Part shown: positions 17,498 through 28,528 of the stretch, in pieces
Numbering within the stretch: the first letter of the stretch is position 1
How the letters are laid out: each line of letters starts with the position of its first letter
Assembly: GCF_003940805.1 (NCBI RefSeq)
Contig: NZ_CP034328.1
Location: 806,001-870,000 of the forward strand
Direction: 5' to 3'
Length of the DNA: 64,000 nucleotides
DNA from: Tabrizicola piscis
Lineage (GTDB): Bacteria; Pseudomonadota; Alphaproteobacteria; Rhodobacterales; Rhodobacteraceae
The notes under the pieces: model-generated
What the model saw: only the letters and a program-made list of their open reading frames with translations
What the model was told of the DNA's origin: nothing
Databases searched by the model: none
Program-made: the position numbers and the translations under genes

Positions 17498-18115
17498 TCA
17501 ATCAACCCGCCGAAAGCGCAGAAACGTCATCAGGCCGAAGGGTCGCACCTGTCGGCTTTCCTCCAGCATCAGGCCGGGGTGGCCCAGCACGCGGTCGATG
17601 GCAAAATCGGCATGCCAGCCCAGAAAATCCGCGAGCGGCGCGGCCATCCGGACGGCGAGCGACCAGCCCTCGACCCGACCGGCAAAGTGGTTGGCAATCA
17701 GCACCGACCCGCCGGGGCGGCAGAGGCGCACCATTTCATCCAGCACCCGCTCGGGTTCGGGGACAACGGACATGATGTGCATGGCGGCCACATGGTCAAA
17801 GGACGCGTCGGGCAGGTCGATGGCGCGGGCGTCCATCTGGTGCAGCCCCGACAGGTTGCGCAAGCCCAGCTTGGCCGCCCGCGCCTCCGCCCCGCGCAGC
17901 ATTTCGGCGGAGACGTCAATGCCCGTGACCTGAATCTTCGGGGAATAATAGCCCAGCGCCAAACCCGTCCCGATGCCCACCTCCAGCACCGATCCGCCGG
18001 TGGCATTCACATGCCGGGCCGCCAGAATGCGCCCGCCCTGGGTGATCCGGCCGAACGCCAGATCATAGACCGGCGCCCAGCGGCGATAGGTTTTCTGTAT
18101 GGTGTCCACTTGCAT
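17498..18115 (-). CDS. pmtA: Phosphatidylethanolamine N-methyltransferase
   Basis: This 205-residue SAM-dependent methyltransferase carries motif I LEVGIGTGLALG and the acidic GIDVSAEML. The short, soluble form starting TIQKTYRRWAPVYDLAFGR matches the Rhodobacter-type PmtA that methylates phosphatidylethanolamine to phosphatidylcholine. The assignment is strengthened by pssA and psd immediately upstream, which make the phosphatidylethanolamine substrate. The gap to pssA is 58 bp, so co-transcription is likely. A UbiE-like methyltransferase would be the alternative. Confidence 0.82.
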   Translation of the reverse strand: MQVDTIQKTYRRWAPVYDLAFGRITQGGRILAARHVNATGGSVLEVGIGTGLALGYYSPKIQVTGIDVSAEMLRGAEARAAKLGLRNLSGLHQMDARAIDLPDASFDHVAAMHIMSVVPEPERVLDEMVRLCRPGGSVLIANHFAGRVEGWSLAVRMAAPLADFLGWHADFAIDRVLGHPGLMLEESRQVRPFGLMTFLRFRRVD

Positions 18116-18173
18116 GCATATGATTCCCTTGGTCTTTCAACCCCAGCCTGCGCAGCTGGCACGGAAATGCAAG

Positions 18174-18935
18174 TCAGATGGACGTCCCTGCCCGGATGGA
18201 GCGGAGGAAGATCACGAGGATCGCCGCCAGATAGCCCAACGACAACGCCAGAAGCGTGACCCAAGGATAGGTCAACAGCGCTGCAACCACCATCACTGAC
18301 CCGACAAGCGCATAGCGGGCATAGTCAGTCGCGATCGTGATCCGCTTCAGGGATGGTGTGCGGACCCGGCTGATCATCAAAGCGCCGATTCCCACCATCC
18401 ACAGCGCCACCAGAACCGGAGGCAGCGGGACGATACCGCCCAGCGCATCAGACAGCGCAAAGGCCAGATACATCGGCGCCAGCGCCAGCATCGCGCCCGC
18501 AGGGGACGGCACGCCGATGAACACCGTCTTCTCCGCCGGTTCCCCCACCGCGCGGTTGCCGACATTGAACCGCGCCAGCCGCAACATGCAGCAGACCGCA
18601 TAGACAAGCACGGCAATCCAGCCCAGGCTGGTTTCGGGCCGCAGGCCCCATAGGTACAGCACCAGCGCCGGAGTCACGCCGAAGTTGACGAAGTCGCACA
18701 GGCTGTCCAGTTCCGCCCCAATCGCGCTTTCCGATTTCAGCATCCGCGCCAGCCGACCATCCAGCCCGTCCAGCGCCGCCGCCGTCCCGATCAGCAGGAT
18801 CGCCATGGCGAAATTCCCCGCAATCGCAAAGCGGATGGCCGTCAGCCCGGCACAAAGCGCCAGAATCGACACCAGATTGGGCAAAAGCTTCAGCACCAGA
18901 AGCTCGCGCGGGGCCTCTGACGGACGGCGTCCCAT
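18174..18935 (-). CDS. pssA: CDP-diacylglycerol-serine O-phosphatidyltransferase
   Basis: This 253-residue integral membrane enzyme has the CDP-alcohol phosphotransferase signature DG-x2-AR-x8-G-x3-D-x3-D within DGRLARMLKSESAIGAELDS and the following LCD. About six to eight hydrophobic helices follow. It forms phosphatidylserine from CDP-diacylglycerol and serine. Its start overlaps the psd stop by one base (TGATG); a GTG one codon earlier is also possible. Confidence 0.93.
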   Translation of the reverse strand: MGRRPSEAPRELLVLKLLPNLVSILALCAGLTAIRFAIAGNFAMAILLIGTAAALDGLDGRLARMLKSESAIGAELDSLCDFVNFGVTPALVLYLWGLRPETSLGWIAVLVYAVCCMLRLARFNVGNRAVGEPAEKTVFIGVPSPAGAMLALAPMYLAFALSDALGGIVPLPPVLVALWMVGIGALMISRVRTPSLKRITIATDYARYALVGSVMVVAALLTYPWVTLLALSLGYLAAILVIFLRSIRAGTSI

Positions 18936-19627
18936 CACTCGATCCGCGCCGCACGCGCCGGGGCGTCCTGCCCGATCAGCGCAAGGACCGTTTCACCCGC
19001 CACCATGGTCTGGCCCAGCGCCACCTGCGGTTCGACCCCATCGGGCAGATACACATCCAGCCGGCTGCCAAAGCGGATCAGGCCAAAGCGTTCCCCGGTC
19101 CGCACCACGTCACCCGGCTTTTTCCAGCACATGATCCGCCGTGCCACCAGTCCCGCGATTTGCACCACTGCAATCGTTCGGCCATCAGCCATCTCGATCG
19201 CAAGCGCGTTGCGTTCATTGTCCTCGCTCGCCTTGTCCAGCGACGCGTTGACAAAGGTCCCCGGCCGGTAGGCCACCGCGGTGATCTTCCCCGCAATCGG
19301 CGCGCGGTTCACATGGCAGTTGAAGACGGACATGAAGACGCTGACCCGCATCAGCGCCTCGGGCCCAAGCCCAAGTTCGGGGGGCGGAACCGCGCGTTCG
19401 ATCAGGCTGACCACCCCATCCGCCGGGCTGACCAGAAGCCCCGCATTCTGCGGCACGGCGCGCTTGGGGTCGCGGAAGAAGTAATAGCACCAGACCGTCA
19501 GGCCCGCGCCGATCCAGCCGAGCGGCTCCCACAGCCAGAACAGCACCAGCGTGATCGCGGCAAAGACCGCCACGAATTTCCACCCCTCGGGGTGCATCGG
19601 CTTGAGGAACGTATCGACCATGCGCAT
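18935..19627 (-). CDS. psd: Phosphatidylserine decarboxylase (short, single-anchor type)
   Basis: This 230-residue proenzyme has an N-terminal membrane anchor (about 15-45) and the self-cleavage site Gly-Ser in [11 protein letters not shown], where the Ser becomes the pyruvoyl group. The upstream [10 protein letters not shown] motif contains the catalytic His. It decarboxylates phosphatidylserine to phosphatidylethanolamine. ATG at 19627 is chosen because AGAAGGG lies about eight bases upstream; a GTG at 19636 touches that site and is unlikely to be used. Confidence 0.93.
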   Translation of the reverse strand: MRMVDTFLKPMHPEGWKFVAVFAAITLVLFWLWEPLGWIGAGLTVWCYYFFRDPKRAVPQNAGLLVSPADGVVSLIERAVPPPELGLGPEALMRVSVFMSVFNCHVNRAPIAGKITAVAYRPGTFVNASLDKASEDNERNALAIEMADGRTIAVVQIAGLVARRIMCWKKPGDVVRTGERFGLIRFGSRLDVYLPDGVEPQVALGQTMVAGETVLALIGQDAPARAARIE

Positions 19628-19845
19628 TGGGTTCACCCTTCTGAGGGTCGCCTACTACTTCCACAGCCGAGGACAGGCAACGGAAAACGCTTTGGACCCG
19701 CAAAGCGGGCATGTCTGCCACACCTTGCGAAACCATGCATTCGGACCGGGCTGATTTACACACAAAAATACGAATTTTCAATTATCGTACATCAATCGAA
19801 ATACTTGGCGCAAAAAACAGCCATATTCAGAACTGGAACACACAA

Positions 19846-20463
19846 ATGTCGAACAAAATTGTGCGAACTCAGGCCTGCTTGCTGGCACTGATCTGTCTGG
19901 GCACTCCGGCGCTGGCGCAGGACTGGTCCGGGTTTTATGCGGGCGGCACGCTGAACTATGACCAGATCGAAGTGAACGATCTGACCTATGGTGACGGGCC
20001 CGTCGACCTTGACGGTGCCGGTGTCGGGATCTTTGCCGGCTACAATCTCCAGTCCGGCAACCTTGTCTATGGCGCCGAGGTGATGGCCGCGACGCATTCC
20101 GGCGAAGGCGACGACGGTGACTTTCTGGTGCCGGCCACCGCCGAATGGTCGCTTGGCCTGCGGGGCCGCGTCGGTTTTGTCACCGGTCGCATGTTGCCCT
20201 ACCTTTCGGTTGGCATGACCCGCACCGCCTGGGAAGCCGACCATGAAGGCGACGGATTGGCTGACGATATCTGGGGCGACAAGGCGAACGGAACGTCGAT
20301 AGCGCTTGGGGTTGACTGGTCGATGGGGGAACGGTCGCTGGTGCGGTTCGAAGTGGAACGCACCCGGTATGGCGAGCACGAGATCAACTTCTACGGCGAC
20401 GACATCCACGAATACGACATGGACGCCACGCGCGTTTCGGTCGGCTACGCGCTGCAGTTCTGA
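19846..20463 (+). CDS. Outer-membrane beta-barrel protein (Omp25/OmpA-like)
   Basis: This 205-residue protein has a signal peptide ending ALA-QDWSGFYAGG. An eight-strand-type porin barrel follows, with alternating Gly/aromatic residues and a C-terminal Phe (VSVGYALQF), the outer-membrane sorting signal. The QDWSGFYAG start is typical of alphaproteobacterial Omp25-like proteins. The ATG at 19846 was chosen for the signal peptide, although its SD is weak. The upstream 200 bp are AT-richer than average and contain the divergent promoters of this gene and psd. Confidence 0.85.
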   Translation: MSNKIVRTQACLLALICLGTPALAQDWSGFYAGGTLNYDQIEVNDLTYGDGPVDLDGAGVGIFAGYNLQSGNLVYGAEVMAATHSGEGDDGDFLVPATAEWSLGLRGRVGFVTGRMLPYLSVGMTRTAWEADHEGDGLADDIWGDKANGTSIALGVDWSMGERSLVRFEVERTRYGEHEINFYGDDIHEYDMDATRVSVGYALQF

Positions 20464-20484
20464 CCGGACCGGTGATTTGACGGC

Positions 20485-20506
20485 GGGCGGGCCAAATGGC
20501 CCGCCC
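20485..20506. terminator. Bidirectional terminator between omp gene and rpoH
   Basis: A perfect 9-bp stem GGGCGGGCC with loop AAAT (20485-20506) followed by AAATTT lies between two convergent genes. It can serve the barrel-protein gene on + and rpoH on -. Confidence 0.75.
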
Positions 20507-20514
20507 AAATTTCA

Positions 20515-21411
20515 TCAGGCGGGGATCACCATCCCCTTGCCCTTGGCCAGTTCCCGCATCTTGGCCTGCAGCTTTTCAAAGGCCCGCACTTCGATCTGGC
20601 GGATCCGCTCGCGGCTGACACCATAGCTTTCGCTCAACTCCTCCAGCGTGACCGGTTCTTCCGACAGGCGGCGTTGCATCAGCACGTCCTTTTCGCGGTC
20701 ATTCAGCACGGACATCGCCTGAAACAGCAGCGCCCGCCGCGCATCAAGTTCATCCTTGGCTTCATAGGCTTCGGCCTGATCGCTGTCTTCATCCTCCAGC
20801 CAGTCCTGCCATTGGGTGGAACTGTCACCATCCGACCCGACGGTCGCGTTCAGGCTGGCATCCGACCCCGAAAGGCGGCGGTTCATGTCCACCACCTCGG
20901 CCTCGGTCACACTCAGATCCTTGGCGATCTGGGCCACGTTTTCGGGCCGCAGGTCGCCCTCTTCCAGCGCGCCGACCTTGGCCTTTGCCTTGCGCAGGTT
21001 GAAGAACAGCTTTTTCTGCGCGCTGGTGGTGCCAAGTTTCACCAGGCTCCACGACCGCAGGATGTATTCCTGAATGCTCGCGCGGATCCACCACATTGCA
21101 TAGGTCGCAAGGCGGAAGCCCTTTTCGGGATCAAACCGCTTGACCGCCTGCATCAGGCCGACGTTCGCCTCACTGATGACCTCGGCCTGCGGCAACCCGT
21201 AGCCCCGATAGCCCATGGCGATTTTGGCCGCCAGCCGCAGGTGGCTGGTCACCATCTTGTGCGCCGCTTCGGTATCCTGATGGTCCACCCAGCGTTTGGC
21301 CAGCATGTACTCTTCCTCAGGCTCCAGCAGCGGAAACTTGCGGATTTCCTGCATGTACCGGTTCAGCCCCTGTTCCGGGCTGGGTGCAGGAAGGTTTGTA
21401 TAGGTGCTCAT
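20515..21411 (-). CDS. rpoH: Heat-shock RNA polymerase sigma factor RpoH
   Basis: This 298-residue group-3-like sigma-70 factor has region 1.2/2.1 GLNRYMQEIRKFPLLEPEEEY, the region 2.4 stretch ATYAMWWIRASIQEYILRSW and the diagnostic RpoH box QKKLFFNLR. Region 4.2 is YGVSRERIRQIEVRAFEKL. It directs transcription of heat-shock (and in Rhodobacterales also oxidative-stress) genes. The start at 21411 follows AGGGGG. Many Rhodobacterales carry two rpoH copies; only one is visible here, and its class is not decided. Confidence 0.95.
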   Translation of the reverse strand: MSTYTNLPAPSPEQGLNRYMQEIRKFPLLEPEEEYMLAKRWVDHQDTEAAHKMVTSHLRLAAKIAMGYRGYGLPQAEVISEANVGLMQAVKRFDPEKGFRLATYAMWWIRASIQEYILRSWSLVKLGTTSAQKKLFFNLRKAKAKVGALEEGDLRPENVAQIAKDLSVTEAEVVDMNRRLSGSDASLNATVGSDGDSSTQWQDWLEDEDSDQAEAYEAKDELDARRALLFQAMSVLNDREKDVLMQRRLSEEPVTLEELSESYGVSRERIRQIEVRAFEKLQAKMRELAKGKGMVIPA

Positions 21412-21595
21412 GTCATGCCCCCTTGTCGTTCCGGTGCATTGTGCCCCCGGAAGATCGCGTAATCTGAGGTAACTATCGGACGGACGCAACCGTTCCGCTT
21501 ATACCCTCTTTCGATGGCAAATGTGCGTCAGTGCCCGGTATGTGAAGCGTTGTGACATTCTACTCACGAAAACGTCACCAAAATCTTGCGACGAG

Positions 21596-22681
21596 TCACG
21601 GTTCTGCTGGCACAGGCTGGCCCCGCAATCCCGCTATCAATTCGGCCATATCCTCTGGGAGCGGAGAGGTGAATTCCACCCTCTCTCCCGTGACCGGATG
21701 ATCAAAGCCAAGACTTGCCGCATGCAGCGCCTGCCGGGGGAAGGTGTTGGCCCGCCCTGCCCCTGCGCCAAAGACCTTTTCCGACAGCCGCCGCGTGCCG
21801 CCATAGGTCTGGTCGCCCACAAGCCCGTGGCCCGCATAGGACAGGTGCACCCGGATCTGATGGGTTCGCCCGGTTTCCAGCCAACATTCCACCAGCGCGG
21901 CTTCGCCGGAAAACCCCTCGATCACCCGGGCACGGGTGACCGCATGGCGGCCACTTTCCCACACGACCGCCTGACGCTGCCGGTCGGTCTTGTGGCGGGC
22001 AAGGCCGGTGGCGATCCGCAGGATGCCCCCCGCCTCGAAGGTGACCCCCCGCAAGCCGCGCAGCCGCGGGTCCGACGCCTGCGGTACGCCGTACACCACC
22101 GCGACATAGCGGCGGGTGACCGAATGATCCTCGAACTGCCGGGCCAAGCCGTGATGCGCCCTGTCTGATTTCGCGACCACCAGAAGCCCGGTCGTGTCCT
22201 TGTCGATCCGGTGAACGATCCCCGGCCGCCGTTCCCCGCCGATGCCCGAAAGCGTGTCACCGCAGTGGTGCAAGAGCGCGTTGACCAGCGTTCCCGAAGG
22301 TGAACCGGGCGCGGGATGCACCACCATTCCAGCAGGCTTGTCGATGACGATCAGGTCGTCATCCTCAAACAGCACGGTAAGGGGAATGTCCTCGGCCAAA
22401 GTCTCAACCGGCGCGGCGGGGGCAAGGGTCAGAACGTAGACCTCACCTGCCGCAACCTTGGCCTTTGGGTCCGTCACCGCCACGTCGTTGCGAAAGACGT
22501 CTCCGTCCGCGATCATCCGCATCAGGCGTGAGCGGGACAAGGACGCTGCCTCTGGCACCGCGGCGGCAAGCGCCTTATCAAGACGCGAGGGCGCATCTTC
22601 GCCAATCGTGACCGCAAGGGTTCCGCCTGCGGAAAGCCCGTCGGCCGCCACATCGTCACCATCCTCGAAAGCCTCGTCCAT
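21596..22681 (-). CDS. RluA-family pseudouridine synthase
   Basis: This 361-residue enzyme has an S4-like N terminus (SRLDKALAAAVPEAASLSRS) and the catalytic motif HRIDKDTTGLLVVAK with the essential Asp. RTHQIRVH follows in the C-terminal part. It isomerises uridines in rRNA; the RluD type is the likely subgroup because of the S4 domain. Its ATG at 22679-22681 shares the tetranucleotide CATG with the ATG of the divergent gene, so each promoter must lie within the other's coding region. Confidence 0.9.
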   Translation of the reverse strand: MDEAFEDGDDVAADGLSAGGTLAVTIGEDAPSRLDKALAAAVPEAASLSRSRLMRMIADGDVFRNDVAVTDPKAKVAAGEVYVLTLAPAAPVETLAEDIPLTVLFEDDDLIVIDKPAGMVVHPAPGSPSGTLVNALLHHCGDTLSGIGGERRPGIVHRIDKDTTGLLVVAKSDRAHHGLARQFEDHSVTRRYVAVVYGVPQASDPRLRGLRGVTFEAGGILRIATGLARHKTDRQRQAVVWESGRHAVTRARVIEGFSGEAALVECWLETGRTHQIRVHLSYAGHGLVGDQTYGGTRRLSEKVFGAGAGRANTFPRQALHAASLGFDHPVTGERVEFTSPLPEDMAELIAGLRGQPVPAEP

Positions 22682-23018
22682 GTCCGATCCTGACCCGCAA
22701 TTGTCCGCCCCTCCCGATGATCCGGAGGAGATGGCGCTGCCGCCCAGCCTGCGGCTGTTGAAGTGGCTGGTGATTGTGCTGACGATCACCTTGATCTGCG
22801 GGCTCATAACGGTGGTGGCGCTGATTGTCACCCGGATGCCGCAGGCCTTTGCCACCCAAGCCCCGATTGTGCCGGAAAACCTTGTCCTGCCGCAGGGCAC
22901 GAAGGCTGCTGCCGTGACCTTTGGCAAGGGCTGGGTCGCAGTCGTGACCGAGGACGACCGCATTCTGGTCTTTGGCACTGACGGCACCTTGCGCCAGGAC
23001 ATCAGCATCGCACCCTGA
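22680..23018 (+). CDS. DUF6476-like single-helix membrane protein
   Basis: This 112-residue protein has an acidic, Pro-rich N terminus, one transmembrane helix (about residues 24-48) and a small extracytoplasmic domain with GWVAVVTEDDRILVFGTDG. It resembles the DUF6476 proteins that accompany RluA-type synthases in Rhodobacterales. Its function is unknown. Its ATG interlocks with that of the divergent synthase, and no strong SD is visible, consistent with leaderless or weak initiation. Confidence 0.75.
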   Translation: MSDPDPQLSAPPDDPEEMALPPSLRLLKWLVIVLTITLICGLITVVALIVTRMPQAFATQAPIVPENLVLPQGTKAAAVTFGKGWVAVVTEDDRILVFGTDGTLRQDISIAP

Positions 23019-23150
23019 CCCCCGGAGCCCGGAGGTCGAACTTTTCGGCGCATTCGGGCCATGTCCGGAAACCGACCCCGTGGTGACGGGTATGGACTTG
23101 CCACTTGGCGGTGGCGGCTGCAGGGTTCGGGAAAACCGATGGGGGACTGG

Positions 23151-24587
23151 ATGACCTGGGAATTTGGCGCGGCAGATGCAACGGCCTTGGCGGGCCTTGT
23201 GGCAACGGGAGAGGTGACGCCCGATGAACTGCTGGACGCAGCCCTTGCAGCGGTCGAGGCACATAATGGTGCGCTGAACGCGGTGGTCCTGATGCAAGAA
23301 GGTGTGGCCCGCAAGGCGATTGCCGAAGGCCTGCCAAGGGGGCCGTTCCGGGGTGTGCCCTTTTTGATCAAGGACCTTGGGATCGAGGCGAAGGATTTCC
23401 CCAGCCACAACGGCAGTCGTCTGCTGGCCAATACGGTCTACCGGGGTGACAGCAGCATCTTCAAGCGGATCAAGGCCACAGGCGTCGTGACCTTCGGACG
23501 CACGACCGCCCCAGAAGGCGGGATCGGTGCCGCGACCGAGGCAGCCGTCTATGGCGGCCCGACGCGGAACCCGTGGAACCTTGACCACACGCCCGGCGGT
23601 TCGTCCGGCGGGGCCGGGGCGGCGGTGGCAGCCGGCATCGTCTCCTTCGCGCATGGGTCGGACGGGGGCGGATCAGTGCGGATCCCGGCGTCAAGCTGCG
23701 GGCTTTTCGGGTTCAAGCCGACGCGGGCACGGCTGCCGGATGGCCCCTATGCCGGCGAGGGGTGGGCCGGGATGGCGATTGACGGGTTCCTCACCCGGTC
23801 GGTGCGCGACACTGCGGTCATGCTGGACGCCTGCGAAGGCGCAGACCTTGGAGCACCCTATTGGGCACCGCCCTTGGCGCGCGGCCATGCCGCCGCGATC
23901 AGCCGGCCACCCCGGCGGTTGCGGATCGCAGTGTGTGACACCACCCTGACCGGGGACCCGATCCACCCCGAGGTCGCTGCGGCGGTCCGTTCGGCAGCCA
24001 AACTTCTGGAATCGCTCGGGCATGTTGTCGAACCTGCCCAGCCGCGTGCTGATGTTCTGGGCATGATGCGGGCCTGGACAGACATCGTTGCCGTGGGCAC
24101 CGCGCTTGGCATCCGGTCGGCGCTGAAAGGCCGGCCCCTGACCGCCGACCTTGTGGAGGGCGTCAGTCGCGGCGCCTGCGCCCATGCCGAAACCCTGCAT
24201 CCCACCCGCTATCTGGAAGCGGTGGGGGAAATCCACGCCTTCGGGCGCCAGATGGCGGCGTTCTTCGATCAGGGGCCGGATATCCTGTTGACCGCCACCC
24301 TCGCCGAACCGCCCGCAAAAGTGGGCCGCTTCGACCACGCCACCGAAGATTACGTCGCCTACCGCACCGGGCCCGAGGGGATCTTCGCCTATTCGCCCTT
24401 CTGTGCCGCTTTCAATGCCTCGGGCCAGCCAGCGGCAAGTCTGCCACTGGGATGCTCGGCGGATGGCCTGCCGATTGGCATCCATCTGGCAGCCGCCTTC
24501 GGGCAGGACGAAACCCTGATTTCCCTGTGCGCAGAGCTTGAGCAAGCCGCCCCATGGGGGGCTCTTCGGGCACCGATGTCGCAGTGA
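23151..24587 (+). CDS. Amidase-signature family hydrolase (upstream copy)
   Basis: This 478-residue enzyme has the amidase signature: catalytic Lys in PFLIKDLG, and [16 protein letters not shown] with the cis-Ser and nucleophilic Ser. [27 protein letters not shown] follows in separate short blocks. It hydrolyses a carboxamide whose identity is unknown. ATG at 23151 has GGGGGA four bases upstream; 23139 is an alternative. It ends 78 bp before the polyamine-type ABC operon, which has another amidase at its far end. Confidence 0.88.
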   Translation: MTWEFGAADATALAGLVATGEVTPDELLDAALAAVEAHNGALNAVVLMQEGVARKAIAEGLPRGPFRGVPFLIKDLGIEAKDFPSHNGSRLLANTVYRGDSSIFKRIKATGVVTFGRTTAPEGGIGAATEAAVYGGPTRNPWNLDHTPGGSSGGAGAAVAAGIVSFAHGSDGGGSVRIPASSCGLFGFKPTRARLPDGPYAGEGWAGMAIDGFLTRSVRDTAVMLDACEGADLGAPYWAPPLARGHAAAISRPPRRLRIAVCDTTLTGDPIHPEVAAAVRSAAKLLESLGHVVEPAQPRADVLGMMRAWTDIVAVGTALGIRSALKGRPLTADLVEGVSRGACAHAETLHPTRYLEAVGEIHAFGRQMAAFFDQGPDILLTATLAEPPAKVGRFDHATEDYVAYRTGPEGIFAYSPFCAAFNASGQPAASLPLGCSADGLPIGIHLAAAFGQDETLISLCAELEQAAPWGALRAPMSQ

Positions 24588-24665
24588 CGGGGAAGGAATC
24601 GCTTGTCAGCGCACAATCCAGCGTCTCAATATGATCAAATGAACAAAAGTGAAGGAGGTCTGACC

Positions 24666-25735
<1,070 letters not shown>

Positions 25736-25736
<1 letters not shown>

Positions 25737-26644
25737 TGAGCCCCGCCGAAGACAACGCCATCCGCACGTCGGCCCGCAATGGCTGGATCCTGTCCACGCC
25801 CGCGCTGGTGATCCTGTTCTTCGCGGCCTCGGGGCCCTTGCTGATCGTCCTGATCTATTCCTTCCTGACCCCGGGCCAACATGGCAACGTGGTCTGGGAT
25901 TTCTCGACCAATGGCTGGGTCGGCATCCTGTGGTCCAAGGACATCTTCAGCGAAGAATGGATGCTGGCCGACGCGCATCTGGCGATCTTCTGGCGGTCGC
26001 TCTGGCTGTCCTTGATGACGACCGCCTTCACCTTTCTGGTGGGCTTTCCCACCGCATGGTTCATCGCCACAAGGCCGCCAAAGGAACGCGCGCTTTGGCT
26101 GTTCCTCATCACCATTCCCTTCTGGACCAACCTTCTGATCCGCACCTACGCGATCAACGAGGTGCTGCGGAAGGAAGGTTTGATGAACACCGTCCTGATG
26201 GGCCTTGGGATCACCGACTCGCCGATCGAGGTGCTCTATACCCAGACCGCGATCTTCATCGGGATGACCTATGTCTACCTGCCGCTGATGGTCCTGCCCC
26301 TGTTCGCCGCCATCGACCGCTTTGACATGAAACTGCTGGAGGCCGGGTATGACCTTTACGCCAGCCGGATGCAGGTGCTGCGCCGGGTGATCCTGCCCAT
26401 CGTCAAGCCGGGGATCATCGCCGGGTCGATCCTCGTCTTTGTCCCCTCGCTGGGGGCCTATGTCACGCCGCGCGTGCTGGGCGGTGGCAAGCAGATGATG
26501 ATCGGCAATTTCATCGAACTGCAGTTCCTGCAGGGCAAGAACTGGCCGCTCGGGGCGGCGCTGTCGATGCTGCTGCTGGTGATCGTGATGGTCGCGCTGC
26601 TGGTCTATGTGCGCTATGCCAACAAGGGGTCGTCCCATGGCTGA
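25736..26644 (+). CDS. ABC transporter permease, PotB-like
   Basis: This 302-residue inner-membrane permease has six hydrophobic segments. The EAA loop is LLEAGYDLYASRMQVLRRVILPIVKPG, present in parts around residues 200-225. It forms the transmembrane pore with the following PotC-like protein. It is translationally coupled to the ATPase gene upstream and overlaps the next permease gene by eight bases. Confidence 0.9.
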
Positions 26645-27461
26645 GCGTGGCTTTCAGGTCGCCCGTCTGCCGGGCTTTGCCACCACGGCGATCATCGTGT
26701 TCGTGGCGCTGTACCTGCCGATCTTCACGCTGGTCGCCTATTCCTTCAACGCCAGCACCTCGCTGGCGATCTGGGGCGGGTTTTCGCTGGATTGGTACGC
26801 CAAGGCCTGGGACAACAGCCAAGTGAAGGACGCCACCCTGCGGTCGCTGATCATTGCCAGCTTTGCCGCCGTCATCTCAACCACCGTGGCGACCATGGCG
26901 GCTTTGGGCACCACGCGGCGGCGGGCGTTCAAGGGTCAGACCCTGATCTATGTGATGATCAACCAGCCCTTGATGGTGCCCGAGATTGTGACCGCCGTGG
27001 CCCTTATGATCGTCTTTGGCCTCGTGAAGGTCTGGCTGACGGCCAACGGGATGGGTGCGCTGACCACGGGGCTGGGCTACCTGATCCTTGCCCATTCGGC
27101 CTTCTGCATTCCCTTCGCCTACCTGCCGATCCGCGCACGGCTGGAAGGGATGGACCTGACGCTGGAAACTGCCGCCGCCGACCTTTATGCTACACCTTGG
27201 CAGATCTTCCGGCGGGTGACCCTGCCGCTTCTGGCACCGGGGATGATTGCCGGGGCGATGCTGGCCTTTGTCATCAGCCTTGACGATGTGGTGATTACCG
27301 AGTTCGTGAAATCAGGCGGGCAGGATACTCTGCCGACCTACATGCTGGGCCAGATGCGGCGCCAGCTGACGCCCGAAATCAACGCCGTCTCGACCATGCT
27401 TCTGGGCCTGACGGTCGTGCTGCTGACCGCGTTCTTTCTTCTGACGCGCAAGAAAACCTGA
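26637..27461 (+). CDS. ABC transporter permease, PotC-like
   Basis: This 274-residue inner-membrane permease has six predicted helices and the EAA-loop region TAAADLYATPWQIFRRVTLP. ISLDDVVITEF near residue 220 is characteristic of the PotC/PotI family. It completes the heterodimeric channel of the polyamine-type importer. The start overlaps the preceding gene. Confidence 0.9.
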   Translation: MAERGFQVARLPGFATTAIIVFVALYLPIFTLVAYSFNASTSLAIWGGFSLDWYAKAWDNSQVKDATLRSLIIASFAAVISTTVATMAALGTTRRRAFKGQTLIYVMINQPLMVPEIVTAVALMIVFGLVKVWLTANGMGALTTGLGYLILAHSAFCIPFAYLPIRARLEGMDLTLETAAADLYATPWQIFRRVTLPLLAPGMIAGAMLAFVISLDDVVITEFVKSGGQDTLPTYMLGQMRRQLTPEINAVSTMLLGLTVVLLTAFFLLTRKKT

Positions 27462-27483
27462 AAAACCAACCGGGAGACTTCTG

Positions 27484-28509
27484 ATGAAAAGAATGATGAC
27501 CGCAACCGCCCTTCTGATGGCCACGACCGGCCTCGCCTCGGCCGAAGGGGTGCTGCAGCTTTACAACTGGGGCAACTACACCTCGCCGGAGCTTTTGGAG
27601 AAGTTCAAAGCCGAAACCGGGATCACCGTCACGGTCACCGACTATGACAGCAACGACGTGGCGCTGGCCAAGATCGAGGCGGGCGGGCATGGGTTTGACC
27701 TTGTGGTGCCGTCGGCCAACTATGTGACCATCTTCGCCGACAAGGGCCTGACCACGCCCCTCGACCTCGCCCGCCTGCCGAACCACGCCAACATCGCACC
27801 GGAATGGATGGACGTGGTCTGGGATCCGGGTCGCACCAACTCCATCCCGTGGCAGTGGGGCTCGGTCGGCATCGCCGTCGATACCGCGGTCTATTCCGGC
27901 GACATCAACACCAGCGCCGTCTGGCTGGAAGTCCCGGATGAGCTGAAGGGCAAGATCAACGTCGTGCCAGAGATGACCGACATCATCAGCCTGGCGACGC
28001 TCTATTACGGTGGCGAGCCGTGCAGCGAAGACCTTGAGGTCCTGAAAAAGGTCCGCGACGGCCTTCTGGCCGCCAAGCCGAACTGGATCGCGATGGACTA
28101 CGGCGCGACCGAGAAGATGTCGAACAAGGACTGGGCGGCCTCGGTCAACTGGAACGGGTCCACCATGCGGGTGCGTGAAAACGTGCCGACCGTGGTCTAT
28201 GGCTATCCGAAAGAGGGCTACACCCTGTGGATGGACAGCGTCATGCTGCTGAAAGACGCGCAGAACGTGGATGAGGCCTACGCCTTCATGGACTTCATCA
28301 TGAAGCCCGAGAACGCGGCGCTGATCTCGAACTTCGCGAAATACGCGAACGGGATTGCCGGGTCGGAACCCTTCATGGACCCGGCCATGGCCACCGCGCC
28401 CGAAGTCGTGATCCCGGAAGAGCACAAGGCCAATGGCGTCTTCCTGCCGGTCTGCAGCGAAAAAGCGCGGGAATACATGACCGCGATCTGGACCGAACTG
28501 CAGAAGTAA
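27484..28509 (+). CDS. PotD/PotF-like periplasmic polyamine-binding protein
   Basis: This 341-residue protein has a signal peptide (about 1-20, ASA-EG) and the family opening LQLYNWGNYTSPELLEKF. The region AVDTAVYSGD and the DSVMLLKDAQNVDEAYAFMDF segment fit PotD/PotF. It captures substrate for the importer encoded just upstream. A GGGAG site precedes ATG 27484. A perfect 11-bp hairpin (28529-28552) follows the gene. Confidence 0.92.
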   Translation: MKRMMTATALLMATTGLASAEGVLQLYNWGNYTSPELLEKFKAETGITVTVTDYDSNDVALAKIEAGGHGFDLVVPSANYVTIFADKGLTTPLDLARLPNHANIAPEWMDVVWDPGRTNSIPWQWGSVGIAVDTAVYSGDINTSAVWLEVPDELKGKINVVPEMTDIISLATLYYGGEPCSEDLEVLKKVRDGLLAAKPNWIAMDYGATEKMSNKDWAASVNWNGSTMRVRENVPTVVYGYPKEGYTLWMDSVMLLKDAQNVDEAYAFMDFIMKPENAALISNFAKYANGIAGSEPFMDPAMATAPEVVIPEEHKANGVFLPVCSEKAREYMTAIWTELQK

Positions 28510-28528
28510 GCGCACGTCACCAACCGGA

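Noticed and set aside
16331..18259. A 642-codon open frame on + strand over the Gfo/Idh and pmtA genes
   Set aside because: Shadow of two recognised genes on the other strand; no domain, no SD.
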